From contig NC_059374.1 of the NCBI RefSeq assembly GCF_019703515.2, positions 12,119,745-12,183,744 of the forward strand: DNA of 64,000 nucleotides, read 5' to 3'. A model generated the notes under the pieces. That model was not told the DNA's origin. It saw only the letters and a program-made list of their open reading frames with translations, and made no database searches. Shown one piece after another: positions 1 through 8,960 of this stretch (the first letter of the stretch is position 1; each line of letters begins with the position of its first letter). This stretch comes from Myxocyprinus asiaticus (lineage: Eukaryota; Chordata; Actinopteri; Cypriniformes; Catostomidae). The translations under genes were made by a program, and so were the position numbers.

Positions 1-599
1 TGAAAAACAACCCCACACCATAATCCCCCTCCACCAAACTTCACAGTTGGCACAATGCAGTCAGACAAGTACCGTTCTCCTGGCAACCGCCAAACCCAGA
101 CTCGTCCATCAGATTGCCAGATGGAGAAGCGTGATTCGTCACTCCAGAGAACGCGTCTCCACTGCTCTAGAGTCCAGTGGTGGCGTGCTTTACACCACTG
201 CATCCGACGCTTTGCATTGCACTTAGTGATGTATGGCTTGGATGCAGCTGCTCAGCCATGGAAACCCATTCCATGAAGCTCTCTACGCACTGTTCTTGAG
301 CTAATCTGAAGGCCACATGAACTTTGGAGGTCTGTAGCGATTGACTCTGCAGAAAGTTGGCGACCTCTGCGCACTATGCGCATCAGCATCCGCTGACCCC
401 GCTCTGTCATTTTATGTGGCCTACCACTTCGTGGCTGAGTTGCTGTCATTCCCAATCGCTTCCACTTTGTTATAATACCACTGACAGTTGACTGTGGAAT
501 ATTTAGTAGCGAGGAAATTTCACGTCTGGACTTGTTGCACAGGTGGCATCCTATCACAGTACCACGCTGGAATTCACTGAGCTCCTGAGAGCGGCCCAT
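1..599 (-). pseudogene. Tc1-like transposase, N-terminal part, broken
   Basis: Tc1 transposases bind the element ends and cut and rejoin DNA with a DDE catalytic triad. Here the likely start is the Met at 599 (MGRSQELSEFQRG), matching the start chosen for copy 2; an in-frame extension to 683 also exists but is probably leader sequence. The first about 115 codons hold the paired helix-turn-helix DNA-binding domain (SREISSLLNIPQSTV-like; here SRREISSLLN). A TGA at 252-254 replaces the CGA found in copy 2, ending the frame after MGFHG. Downstream, the first catalytic region (SDESRFSIW) is still readable in the same frame, so one nonsense change is the main early lesion. A further 1-base difference near 27 shifts the frame again. 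The gene continues off the window edge. Confidence 0.9.
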
Positions 600-733
600 T
601 CTTTCACAAATGTTTGTAGAAGCAGTCTGCATGCCTAGGTGCTTCATTTTATACACCTGTGGCCATGGAAGTGATTGGAACACCTGAATTCAATTATTTG
701 GATGGGTGAGCGAATACTTTTGGCAATATAGTG
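1..733 (-). mobile_element. Tc1-like DNA transposon, copy 1, cut by window start
   Basis: The sequence is nearly identical to positions 4872-5613, which belong to a complete element of the same family. The terminal inverted repeat at the right end reads (reverse strand) CACTATATTGCCAAAAGT and is followed by TA at 734-735, the dinucleotide that Tc1/mariner elements duplicate on insertion. The rest of the element, including the end of the transposase gene and the other terminus, lies outside the window. Relative to the second copy it carries a premature stop and one missing C in a C-run near position 27, so it is a decayed copy. Confidence 0.93.
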
Positions 734-845
734 TACCTTCTGACACCTTGATTTTGCCACATGATTTTCAGAAGTGATACCATTGTGAAAAATTACTAGG
801 ACAGCAATCACTAAAGCCTTTATAAAGATTTTCAGCACATTTGTA

Positions 846-1393
846 CCAATCAAGGCTAAAACATTTTGTTGAAAGCTATTCTAAGTACATTGCAAGCTCT
901 TGGGGTGTCGCACGTTGTGTCCAGCGTATATCCTCCTGAGTTGCAGGGTGCTCTGGAGCACTAGCACCAGACTTTAAAATCTACATTGTGGAAATTCTTT
1001 CTGGAGACCGGTAGTGATTGGGATGATAGTGTCCCACTGGTGTTGTTTGCCATTCACAAGGCAATACAGGAGTCCTTTGGTTTCAGCCCAGCTCCAAAAA
1101 ATAAATGTCCTTGACTTTATCACTCGCTGCTGTGAGCATTTGCCTAGTGCATGCGCTCTCGCGAAAGAAGTACTCTCTCTCTCACAGGACAAAATGAAGT
1201 GATCTTTTGATAAATGGGCGATTGTGCATAATTTCGTGCCGGGGGACAAGGTTTTGGTGTTGCTTCCTTCACCTGATGCTGCTCTTGCTGCATGCTTCTC
1301 TGGGCTGTATATGGTTAAGCGCAAGTTGAGCGACACTTATTATGTCATTCATACACGGAACGAAAACCGAAGATGCGCATATGTCATATAAAT
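846..1393 (+). pseudogene. Ty3/gypsy integrase C-terminal fragment
   Basis: Conceptual translation with stops ignored gives pieces typical of gypsy integrase. These are ALGVSHVVSSVYPPELQGALE (end of the catalytic core, around the conserved Glu), then HQTLKS and DWDDSVPLVLFAI, then the C-terminal module VPGDKVLVLLPSPDAALAACFSGLY with KLSDTYYVIHT after it. Family integrases bind element ends and join them to target DNA. The frame is interrupted by an in-frame stop just after the core Glu (GALEH-stop-HQ), by another near 1200 and by a lost segment around 1090. No LTR, reverse transcriptase or gag is attached, so this is an orphan relic of about 550 bases. It lies between a Tc1 copy and a MITE. 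Identification rests on motif recognition only. Confidence 0.75.
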
Positions 1394-1657
1394 GACATCA
1401 TAAATCTTTATGACTTGTCACTGAAGGACTTTTGGTGCTAATTTTGGATATATCGCTCATGTTTTTTAACACATCTTGTGTATGTGATGTTGAATACTCA
1501 TGGTGTTTGTAACAAAACTGATCTATATCAGAAAATCGAACTGTTACACCCCTTATCTTCTGCAGGCCTACAGAAGATAGACAGACCACCCTCCTCCTCC
1601 CCGATCCTCGCAAGCGAGGGAACAAGCCATTACACCCCTTATATTTAAAATAATTAC
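1394..1657. other. Unassigned spacer
   Basis: No gene or clear element seen. A short motif TTACACCCCTTAT occurs twice (near 1546 and 1630), suggesting a small local duplication. Confidence 0.4.
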
Positions 1658-2199
1658 TAAAAGGGATAGTTGACCCAAAAATGACAATTCTCTCATCATT
1701 TCCTCACCCTCATGCCATCCCAGATGTGTATGACTTTCTTCTGCAGAACACAAATTAAGATTTTTAGAAGAATATTTCAGCTCTGTTGGTCCATACAATG
1801 CAAGTAAATGGTGGCCAGAACTTTGAAGCTCCAAAAGCCACATAAAGGCAGCATAAAAGTAATCCATAAGATTCCAGTGGTTAAAACGATGTACATTTAA
1901 TATGTAAATGTATCAAGTAATATGATAGGTGTGAGTAAGAAACAAATCAATATTTAAGTCCTTTTTTACTATAAATCTCCACTTTCACTTTCACAGCTGT
2001 AAGTCACATGTGGTGTCTGTTTAGTTTCACTTTCACATCTGAAAGTGAAAGTGGAGATTTATAGTAAAAAAAAAAGATAATTTTTCTCTAAATAATCATT
2101 ATTTGTCTTCAGCAGAAGAAAGAAAGGTATACACATCTGGGATGGCATGAAGGTGAGTAAATTATGAGACAATTTTCATTTTTGATCTATCCCATTAAC
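1658..2199. mobile_element. MITE with long hairpin-forming inverted repeats
   Basis: The two ends are inverted copies: GGGATAGTTGACCCAAAAAT at 1663 matches GGGATAGATCAAAAATGA read on the reverse strand from 2194. The match continues through the motif ATGCCATCCCAGATGTGTAT on both sides, over about 100 bases each. A second, internal inverted repeat (about 1965-1995 against 2040-2070, ATAAATCTCCACTTTCACTT) means the whole element could fold into one long stem. It encodes nothing recognisable. Related copies lie at 38520-38730 and 48296-48720. This motif set is very common in cyprinid genomes; I think of the zebrafish Angel-type inverted-repeat elements but cannot confirm the family name. Confidence 0.75.
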
Positions 2200-2246
2200 T
2201 AGCATTCCAACATTATTACTATAAAAATGTCACATTTATATATATT

Positions 2247-3814
2247 CAGTGCATTCAGAAAGTATTCAGACCCCTTCATTTTTCCACATTTTGTTATGTT
2301 GCAGCCTTATGCTAAAATGCTTTTAAAAAAAAATTTTTTTTTTAAAAATCACATCAATCTACATACATTCCATACCCCATAATGACAAAGCAAAAAACAG
2401 ATTTTTGATAACTTTGCAAATGTATTAAAAAGATCAAACTGAAACATCACACTGACATAAGTATTCAGACCATTTGCTGTGACACTTGAAATTTAGCTCA
2501 GGTGCATCCCATTTCTCTGGATCATCTTTGAGCTGTTTCTACACTTTGATTGGAGTCCACCTGTGGCAAATTCAATTGATTGGACATGATTTGGAAAGAC
2601 ACACATAAGGTCTCATAGCTGAAAATTCATATCAGAGCAAAAACTAAGCCATGAGGTCAAAGGAACTGCCTGCAGAGCTCAGAGACAGGATTGTGTCGAG
2701 GCACAGATCTGGGGAAGGCTACAAAAAGATTTCGGCTGCATTGAAGGTTCCCAAGAGCACAGTGGCCTCCATAATTCTTAAATGGAAGAAGTTTGGAACA
2801 ACGGGACTCTTCCTAGAGCTGGCCGCCTGGCAAAACTGAGAATTCGGGGGAGAAGGGCCTTGGTAAGAGAGGTGACCAAGAACCCGATGGTCACTCTGAT
2901 TGAGCTCCAGAGATCATGTGTGGAGATGGGAGAAACTTGCAGAAGGACAACCATCACTGCAACACTCCACCGATCTGGGCTTTATGGCAGAGTGGCCAGA
3001 TGGAAGCCTCTCCTCAGTGCAAGACACATAAAAATAGCACCTAAAGGACTCTCAGACTGTGAGAAACAAGATTATCTGGTCTGATGAAATGCATATTGAA
3101 CTGTTTGGCCTCAATTCCAAGCGTTTTGTCAGGAGGAAACCAGGCACCGCTCACCACCTGCGCAATACCATCCCAACAGTGAAGCATGGTGGTGATATCA
3201 TCATGCTATGGGGGTGTTTTTCAGCAGCAGGGACTGGGGGACTGGTCAGGGTTGAAGGAAAGCTGAACGCAGGAAAATACAGAGATATCCTTAATGAAAA
3301 CCTGGTCCAGAGTGCTCAGGACCTCAGACTGGGCCGAAGGTTCACCTTCCAACAGGACAATGACCCTAAGCACACAGCCAAGACAATGCAAGAGTGGCTT
3401 AGGGACAACTCTGTGAATGTCCTTGAGTGGCCCAGCCAGAGCCTGGACTTGAACCCAATCGAACATCTCTGGAGAGACCTGAAAATGGCTGTCCACCAAC
3501 AGTCCCCATCCAACCTGACAGAGCTTGAGAGGATATGCAGAGAAGAATGGCAGAAAATCCCCAAATCCAGGTGTTCAAAGCTTGTCGCATCATACCCAAA
3601 TAGACTTGAGGCTTTAATCACTGCCAAAGGTGCTTCAACTAAGTACTGAGTTAAAGGTCAGAATACTTGTCAATATGATATTTCAGTTTCTTTTTTTCAA
3701 AGTTGTCAAAAATCTGTTTTTTGATTTGTCATTATGGGGTATGGAGTGTAGATTGATGTGAAAGTCTGCAACAACAAAATGTGAAAAAAGGGTCTGAATA
3801 CTTTCTGAATGCAC

Positions 3815-3816
<2 letters not shown>
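2247..3816 (+). mobile_element. Tc1-like DNA transposon, full length, second family
   Basis: Inverted termini are CAGTGCATTCAGAAAGTATT at 2247 and its reverse complement ending at 3816. The element is about 1570 bases, the usual Tc1 size, and differs from the elements at 1-733 and 4372-5615 in both terminus and transposase. Its right end runs into a TG/TA microsatellite. The single transposase gene is frameshifted, so this copy is not autonomous. Confidence 0.93.
2651..3649 (+). pseudogene. Tc1-like transposase, frameshifted
   Basis: The gene can be followed in three consecutive frames. 2651 to about 2800 encodes the N-terminal helix-turn-helix (MRSKELPAELRDRIVSRHRS, then a KVPKSTVASIILKWKKFGT segment). 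About 2800-3060 encodes the second DNA-binding half (GRRALVREVTKNPMVTL). 3059-3649 encodes the catalytic domain with Asp in IIWSDEMHIELFG, Asp in FQQDNDPKHTA, Glu in [12 protein letters not shown], and the usual terminal KGASTKY. All three catalytic acidic residues survive. Two frameshifts, near 2800 and near 3060, and an apparent small deletion before the first Asp inactivate it. The start Met at 2651 agrees with the family's MRSKEL-type N-terminus. Confidence 0.92.

Positions 3817-3886
<70 letters not shown>
3817..3886. repeat. (TG)n(TA)n microsatellite
   Basis: About 20 bases of alternating TG run directly into about 46 bases of alternating TA, bridging two Tc1-derived elements. TA runs are favourable targets for Tc1-type insertion. 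Confidence 0.97.
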
Positions 3887-3889
<3 letters not shown>

Positions 3890-4305
3890 TACAGGTCAAA
3901 AGTTTTGAAACACTTGACCAAAATGTTTCCCATGATCTTAAAAATCTTTTGATCTGAAGGCGTATGCTTAAATGTTTGAAATTAGTTTTGTAGACAAAAA
4001 GTTCGTTTTTTTCAAATAAAAAAAAGTTTTTGAAATTGATGACTTGGACCAAATAATAAAGAAAAGCAGCCAATAAGTGCCCAGCATATAGATGGGAACT
4101 CCTTCAATACTGTTTAAAATCATCCCAGGGTGATACCTCAAGAAGTTGGTTGAGAAAATGTCAAGAGTACGTTTCTGAAAATTCTAGGCAAAGGGTAACT
4201 ACTTTGAAGATGCTAAAATATAACACAGTTTTGATTTATTTTGGATTTTGTTTAGTCACAACATAATTCCCATAGTTCCATTTATGTTATTCCATAGTTT
4301 TAATG

Positions 4306-4311
<6 letters not shown>
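3887..4311 (+). mobile_element. Tc1-derived non-autonomous element, right end missing
   Basis: It begins CACTACAGGTCAAAAGTTTT after a TA, a terminus I know from widespread Tc1-derived repeats of fish, and continues with the family's internal AT-rich sequence (for example TAGTTTTGTAGACAAAAAGT). No coding frame is supported. The expected mirror-image terminus is absent; the sequence ends in a TA run at 4312. It was probably truncated by expansion of that run or by arrival of the next element. Confidence 0.7.

Positions 4312-4371
<60 letters not shown>
4312..4371. repeat. (TA)n microsatellite
   Basis: Pure TA for about 60 bases, ending in the left terminus of the next Tc1-like element. Confidence 0.97.
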
Positions 4372-4374
<3 letters not shown>

Positions 4375-5612
4375 TATATTGCCAAAAGTATTCGCTCATC
4401 TGCCTTTAGACGCATATGAACTTAAGTGACATCCAATTCTTAATACATAGGGTTTAATATGACGTCGGCCCACCCTTTGCAGCTATAACAGCTTCAACTC
4501 TTCTGGGAAGGCTTTCCACAAGGTTTAGGAGTGTGTTTATGGGAATTTTTGACCATTCTTCCAGAAGCACATTTGTGAGGTCAGACACTGATGTTGGACG
4601 AGAAGGCCTGGCTCGCAGTCTTCGCTCTAATTCATCCCAAAGGTGCTCTATCGGGTTGAGGTCTGGACTCTGTGCAGGCCAGTCAAGTTCCACACCAAAC
4701 TCGCTCATCCATGTCTTTATGGACCCTGCTTTGTGCACTGGTGCGCAGTCATGTTGGAACAGGAAGGGGCCATCCCCAAACTGTTCCCACAAAGCTGGGA
4801 GCATGGAATTGTCCAAAATCTCTTGGTATGCTGAACCATTCAGAGTTCCTTTCACTGGAACTAAGGGGCCAAGCCCAGCTCCTAAAAAACAACCCCACAC
4901 CATAATCCCCCCTCCACCAAACTTCACAGTTGGCACAATGCAGTCAGACAAGTACCGTTCTCCTGGCAACCACCAAACCCAGAATCGTCCATCAGATTGC
5001 CAGATGGAGAAGCGTGATTCGTCACTCCAGAGAACGCATCTCCACTGCTCTAGAGTCCAGTGGCGGCATGCTTTACACCACTGCATCCGACGCTTTGCAT
5101 TGACTTGGTGATGTATGGCTTGGATGCAGCTGCTCGGCCATGGAAACCCATTCCATGAAGCTCTCTACGCACTGTTCTTGAGCTAATCTGAAAGCCACAT
5201 GAACTTTGGAGGTCTGTAGTGATTGACTCTGCAGAAAGTTGGCGACCTCTGCGCACTATGCGCCTCAGCATCCGCTGACCCCGCTCTGTCATTGTACGTG
5301 GCCTACCACTTCGTGGCTGAGTTGCTGTCATTCCCAATCGCTTCCACTTTGTTATAATACCACTGACAGTTGACTGTGGAATATTTAGTAGCGAGGATAT
5401 TTCACGACTGGACTTGTTGCACAGGTGGCATCCTATCACAGTACCACGCTGGAATTCACTGAGCTCCTGAGAGCGGCCCATTCTTTCACAAATGTTTGTA
5501 GAAGCAGTCTGCATGCCTAGGTGCTTCATTTTATACACCTGTGGCCATGGAAGTGATTGGAACACCTGAATTCAATTATTTGGATGGGTGAGTGAATACT
5601 TTTGGCAATATA

Positions 5613-5615
<3 letters not shown>
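4372..5615 (-). mobile_element. Tc1-like DNA transposon, copy 2, complete
   Basis: Both termini are present: CACTATATTGCCAAAAGTAT at 4372 and the inverted copy ending at 5615, each bordered by TA runs. At 1244 bases it is slightly shorter than most Tc1 elements because its inverted repeats are short. It belongs to the same family as 1-733. The transposase reads on the minus strand and has one frameshift. Confidence 0.95.
4454..5481 (-). pseudogene. Tc1-like transposase, single frameshift
   Basis: Transcription runs from 5481 (MGRSQELSEF) toward 4454. About 5481-5100 encodes the paired DNA-binding domain (helix region SSREISSLLNIPQSTVSGI, then RTMTERGQRMLRRIVRRGR). About 5086-4454 encodes the catalytic domain: Asp in [12 protein letters not shown], Asp in [11 protein letters not shown], Glu in [11 protein letters not shown], ending KGGPTSY. 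The spacing fits the DD34E Tc1 class, and the total of about 342 codons is normal. Compared with copy 1, one base is missing close to 5101-5106, which separates the two halves. All catalytic residues are intact, so this is a one-lesion pseudogene. Confidence 0.93.

Positions 5616-5660
<45 letters not shown>
5616..5660. repeat. (TA)n microsatellite
   Basis: TA repeat continuing directly from the right terminus of the Tc1 copy, turning into ACACAC at its end. Confidence 0.95.
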
Positions 5661-5663
<3 letters not shown>

Positions 5664-5665
<2 letters not shown>

Positions 5666-5760
5666 GGGTTGGGAGAGTTACTTTTGAAATGTATTCCACT
5701 ACAGATTACAGAATACATGCTGTTGTATGTCAACTGACTGACGCTGAGTTACTTCACATC
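5664..5760 (+). mobile_element. Left end of a hAT-like repeat, fragment
   Basis: It starts CAGGGTTGGGAGAGTTACTT and continues TATTCCACTACAGATTACAG. This is a highly repeated fish sequence whose CAG start resembles hAT termini. No matching right end (CCCAACCCTG) was found downstream, so it is truncated or decayed. Confidence 0.45.
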
Positions 5761-6532
5761 ACCTAACTGGCTCATATTACACACAAAAGTGATCTTTTGC
5801 CACCACCTGCTAACATATGTAATGTCAAAAAATTACATGTAAAGAGACACATATACAGTATCTCTTAACAGATCTGCACTGCACTTACACTTTAGTTTAG
5901 AACGGGACGAACCTTTTACCCTGTGGAGCCTTATGCCCTGTTGTACACTATTATCACACAGTACGTAAAAAAAATGTCACTAACATCTGTAAAATAGCGG
6001 ATAAATGTGCACTTACTCTGTAAGATTCTCAGTCACATTGAAAACTGAACGACACCTGCGTGCCCTCATTCAGAGCCCGTCTGAAGGGAGCCTACAAGCT
6101 TTGCCTAAAATAGCATAACACAGCAGTCCCATAGACATTCGATGGGCGGTTCACTGGCAAGGAGACCGGAGGCCAACCTTTTTGAATGGATGTCTACGGA
6201 GGAGACGCTTCAGTGTGCTGAATAAACTGCTTTTGTGAGGAAACAGCTCATCACTTAATGAATTAGACCGCCAGTTCGCCGATCTTCAACATGTTTTACA
6301 CTAAACAATTCTTTTGGAATTAACTATGTCTGGAGTTTACAATGATACAATTGCTGCTTTATAAGGGAAGTCATGGACGATTTTGCGAAAGGTAGGTGTC
6401 AGATTACGACTCTCCCCATTCATTTGTATGGTATCCACAAACAGTGACTTACTGTTGTAAAACACTAGTTGACCATTACGCTCTCTCCTGGTTAAAGCAC
6501 GGAGGTTGTCATCTCTGTATAGAAGATCTCTG
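5761..6532. other. No gene seen
   Basis: Mixed unique-looking sequence without a supported reading frame or recognised repeat. It may be an old decayed element or true intergenic DNA. Confidence 0.4.
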
Positions 6533-6540
6533 CCTCATCA

Positions 6541-7066
6541 CAGGGGCGGACTGGCCATCAGGAGCACCAGACGTTTTCCCGGTTGACCGCTGGGTAATTT
6601 GGGCCGGTCCGTTGCTGCCTAAGTACCGGCCCGTCCTGCAGGCGATATAGGCAGCTGCCCTGGGCTCCAACATGCCCGCGCTGACCCCATTACAGAGTGA
6701 ATATTCAAAAAACTCTGTACGGTAAAGCCAATACAATGGCTTTTATTTTGAAAAACTGAAATGACTTTTATTTTGAAATAATTTACACATCGTAGCACGT
6801 TTTTGCATGTGCGCATTAACTCGCGTGGACCTCATTATTATTATAAAATCTGCAAACAGTAAAGCTATGAGCAGTACATAGTCATTTGCATCATGTATTC
6901 ATACCGCAGGGAGCTGAAGTACGGCTTGCTGAATAATGCTCAAATGCAACTAATCTGCAAAATATCTGCAAAGTTCTACACTTTAAGAGGTATGTTTATT
7001 TTGTTTTACATATATTTGAATTTGTTTATATTTATATATGTACATATTCTGGCCAACTGTTTTCAT

Positions 7067-7098
<32 letters not shown>

Positions 7099-7189
7099 TT
7101 ATATATATTTACACATAGTTAAGTAATTGACCTGCTGTGTGACACTTTCTTCATCTAACTATTTTAAACAAAATCTTAACCTTGTATAG

Positions 7190-7274
<85 letters not shown>

Positions 7275-7629
7275 AAATACACACTTTCCTTTGTACATTC
7301 ATGTACATTTTAACCTTACATCTGTATGTTGGAAAAAAAGTTTTCGGAGCTATAAAGTTCTTATTTTAGTGCTTTCTCTAAAAAGTCCACTCATCACATT
7401 TTCAGTGGTTTTATATGCTTTAAAGTTATGACTGTGGGGCCCGTTGTCATGACTAGCAGTCAATCGAAATGTCTTCTTTTTTTTTTTTCAACACAAAAAT
7501 TTGAAATTGTGCCAGAAAATGAAATCAATATGTGGGTGCGTTATGGTGTGGTGTGTTGCGGGCCGGGATTTGGTGGGCCACTCTGGGCCAAAAAGTCCAG
7601 GACCACTTTTTAGTCCCAGTCCGCCCCTA
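6541..7629. mobile_element. Non-autonomous hAT element with perfect 8-bp target duplication
   Basis: The left terminus CAGGGGCGGACTGG (6541) and the right terminus CCAGTCCGCCCCTA (ending 7629) are inverted with one mismatch. The 8 bases CCTCATCA occur immediately outside both ends (6533-6540 and 7630-7637). An 8-bp duplication with short CAG-type termini is diagnostic of the hAT superfamily. The 1089-base interior is AT-rich, contains a long A run (about 7072-7097) and a TA/CA microsatellite (about 7189-7272), and encodes no transposase, so it must have been moved in trans. Confidence 0.93.
7189..7272. repeat. (TA)n(CA)n microsatellite
   Basis: About 40 bases of TA followed by about 40 bases of CA, inside the hAT element. 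Confidence 0.95.
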
Positions 7630-7637
7630 CCTCATCA

Positions 7638-7810
7638 TCAGATTCGTGCTCTTCTTCTGAGGAAAATGCAAATTCTTTCTCTCTGTCTAGGATCATCTGG
7701 AGAGCTTCCTCACGTGAGCAATGGAAAATCAATGAATCTGACAAAGCTTGATGCCATTGCATGCATTGATGAGGGCGTATACCATATTTGCAAGGCTCAT
7801 CCCAGGTCAT
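7638..7810 (-). other. Acidic short reading frame flanking the hAT insertion
   Basis: Reading from 7810, the minus strand encodes MTWDEPCKYG and later the acidic run SREEALQMILDRE and SSEEEHESDDE before the hAT target site. If the hAT element is removed, the frame continues for about 15 more codons to a stop near 6492. The acidic pattern recalls the N-terminus of piggyBac-type transposases, but nothing else of such a gene is present. It may be chance or a relic; confidence is low. Confidence 0.2.
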
Positions 7811-8019
7811 TACCGTATGAATGGTGCGCTCTGCTAATGGATGTGCCTAGAACATCGCTAATGAGATGAGACAGAAAAGCTGTACCTCTCACAAGTTTCA
7901 TATGCATTACAATATCTGAGAATATTTGTTTTGGATTTGAATTGGTTCATTTAAAAGTAGACATTTCAAGGTTTCTATAGACATATTTATTTTGACATGC
8001 TCCAGACAAAAGTTCAGGA

Positions 8020-8120
8020 CGTGAGGACGCATGCCCAGCGCTGAATTGTCCCAATCAGCCGGGAGGGGGATAAAGACAAGCCAGGGGCGCCAGTTCAAGG
8101 AGAGAGAGACACATGTGGCC

Positions 8121-8165
<45 letters not shown>

Positions 8166-8277
8166 TGCTATGTTTTATGTTATGTTTCAGTTTCTCTATA
8201 CCATTAAAAGTTAACGTTGACTGCTCAGCCAGTTCCCACCTCCTCCTTTCCCTTAAGCAGAGACTTTACCCGTTACA
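8020..8277 (+). repeat. Gypsy-type LTR 1 (5' truncated)
   Basis: It aligns with the split LTR at 8615-8777 plus 13759-13845: shared blocks include GCTGAATTGTCC, GGGGATAAAGA, GGCGCCAGTTCAAGGAGAGA and the last about 90 bases ending CGTTACA. It contains an expanded TG repeat (about 8125-8160) absent from LTR 2. About 30 bases matching the TGTGACGAGG start of LTR 2 are missing here. A primer-binding-type sequence follows directly. Confidence 0.8.
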
Positions 8278-8278
8278 C

Positions 8279-8296
8279 TGGTGCTGAAACCTGGGA
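8279..8296 (+). promoter_or_regulatory. Primer-binding-site-like sequence
   Basis: TGGTGCTGAAACCTGGGA lies one base after the LTR end, the position of a tRNA primer-binding site. The same motif follows the LTR of the complete gypsy element at 41555. The tRNA was not identified. Confidence 0.65.
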
Positions 8297-8329
8297 AGGA
8301 GGAGGGATGCGCTGTCGTGGAGTCCTCGA

Positions 8330-8498
8330 CGCTGCCGTCTGCCAGGGGAGGAGCTGCGGCCATCCGCCAGGAGTCGGAGGAACCGCTGCCATCCTCCAGG
8401 AAGGGGAGGAACCATTACCATCTGCCAGGGGTCAGAGGACTCGCTGCTGTCCGCCAGGGGAGAAGCGGCTGTCATCCGCCAGAGGGCGGAGGAGTGGC
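8330..8498 (+). repeat. Imperfect tandem repeat in gypsy leader, unit about 28 bases
   Basis: About six degenerate units follow one another with the core CATCNGCCAGGGG and a purine-rich GGAGGA end, for example at 8330, 8357, 8384 and 8413. The surrounding leader (8297-8614) then turns into a strongly pyrimidine-rich stretch (CTCTCTCCTCTC, about 8545-8612) just before LTR 2. No gag or pol lies between the two LTRs, so about 340 bases are all that remains of the interior. Confidence 0.7.
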
Positions 8499-8777
8499 TG
8501 AGGACCAGGCGACGGCATGTCCGAAGACCGGCGAGTGAGTTTTTTTCTCTCTCTCTCCTCTCTGTCTCTCCCCCTCACTCTTTCCCTCTTCCCTCTCCCT
8601 CCCCTCCCCTCGACTGTGACGAGGAGGAGGGCATGGCCAGGCCATAAGGATGCACGCCTGGTGCTGAATTGTCCTAATCAGCCAGGAGGGGGATAAAGAT
8701 GAGCCGGGGGCGCCAGTTCAAGGAGAGAGAGACACACGCGGCCAACTTATGTTGCTGTGTTTTATGTTATGTTTCAG

Positions 8778-8960
8778 TTCCCTATCTGTCACTCACTCGA
8801 CGTTGGTGTCGATGTAGTGACACTAGGGGTCACTCTTGGGAGCCCGAGACACCTCTGGTCTTTGATAAAAGGCCAATGAAAATTGGCGAGTGGTATTTGC
8901 ATGCCACTCCCCCGGACATACGGGTATAAAAGGAGCTGGTATGCAACCACTCATTCAGAT
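8778..8960 (+). repeat. Left inverted terminal repeat of DIRS copy A
   Basis: From CGACGTTGGTGTCGATGTAG onward the sequence is the reverse complement of the right end near 13710-13555. It carries an octamer and TATA motif described separately. Confidence 0.9.
8895..8931 (+). promoter_or_regulatory. Octamer plus TATA box in DIRS terminal repeat
   Basis: ATTTGCAT (8895-8902), the POU/Oct-factor octamer, lies 30 bases upstream of TATAAAA (8925-8931). The same pair with the same spacing occurs in the DIRS copies at 57722/57752 and, reversed in role, at 25423/25453, and in the right-hand repeats facing the other way. Conservation of both motifs suggests the element's promoter; activity is inferred. 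Confidence 0.6.

Noticed and set aside
3683..4073. Frames encoding repeated Ile-Tyr and Thr-His stretches
   Set aside because: Translations of the TA and TG microsatellites, not genes.
4533..5111. Long plus-strand open frame of 192 codons
   Set aside because: It is the antisense shadow of the Tc1-like transposase; the minus strand carries the DDE motifs.
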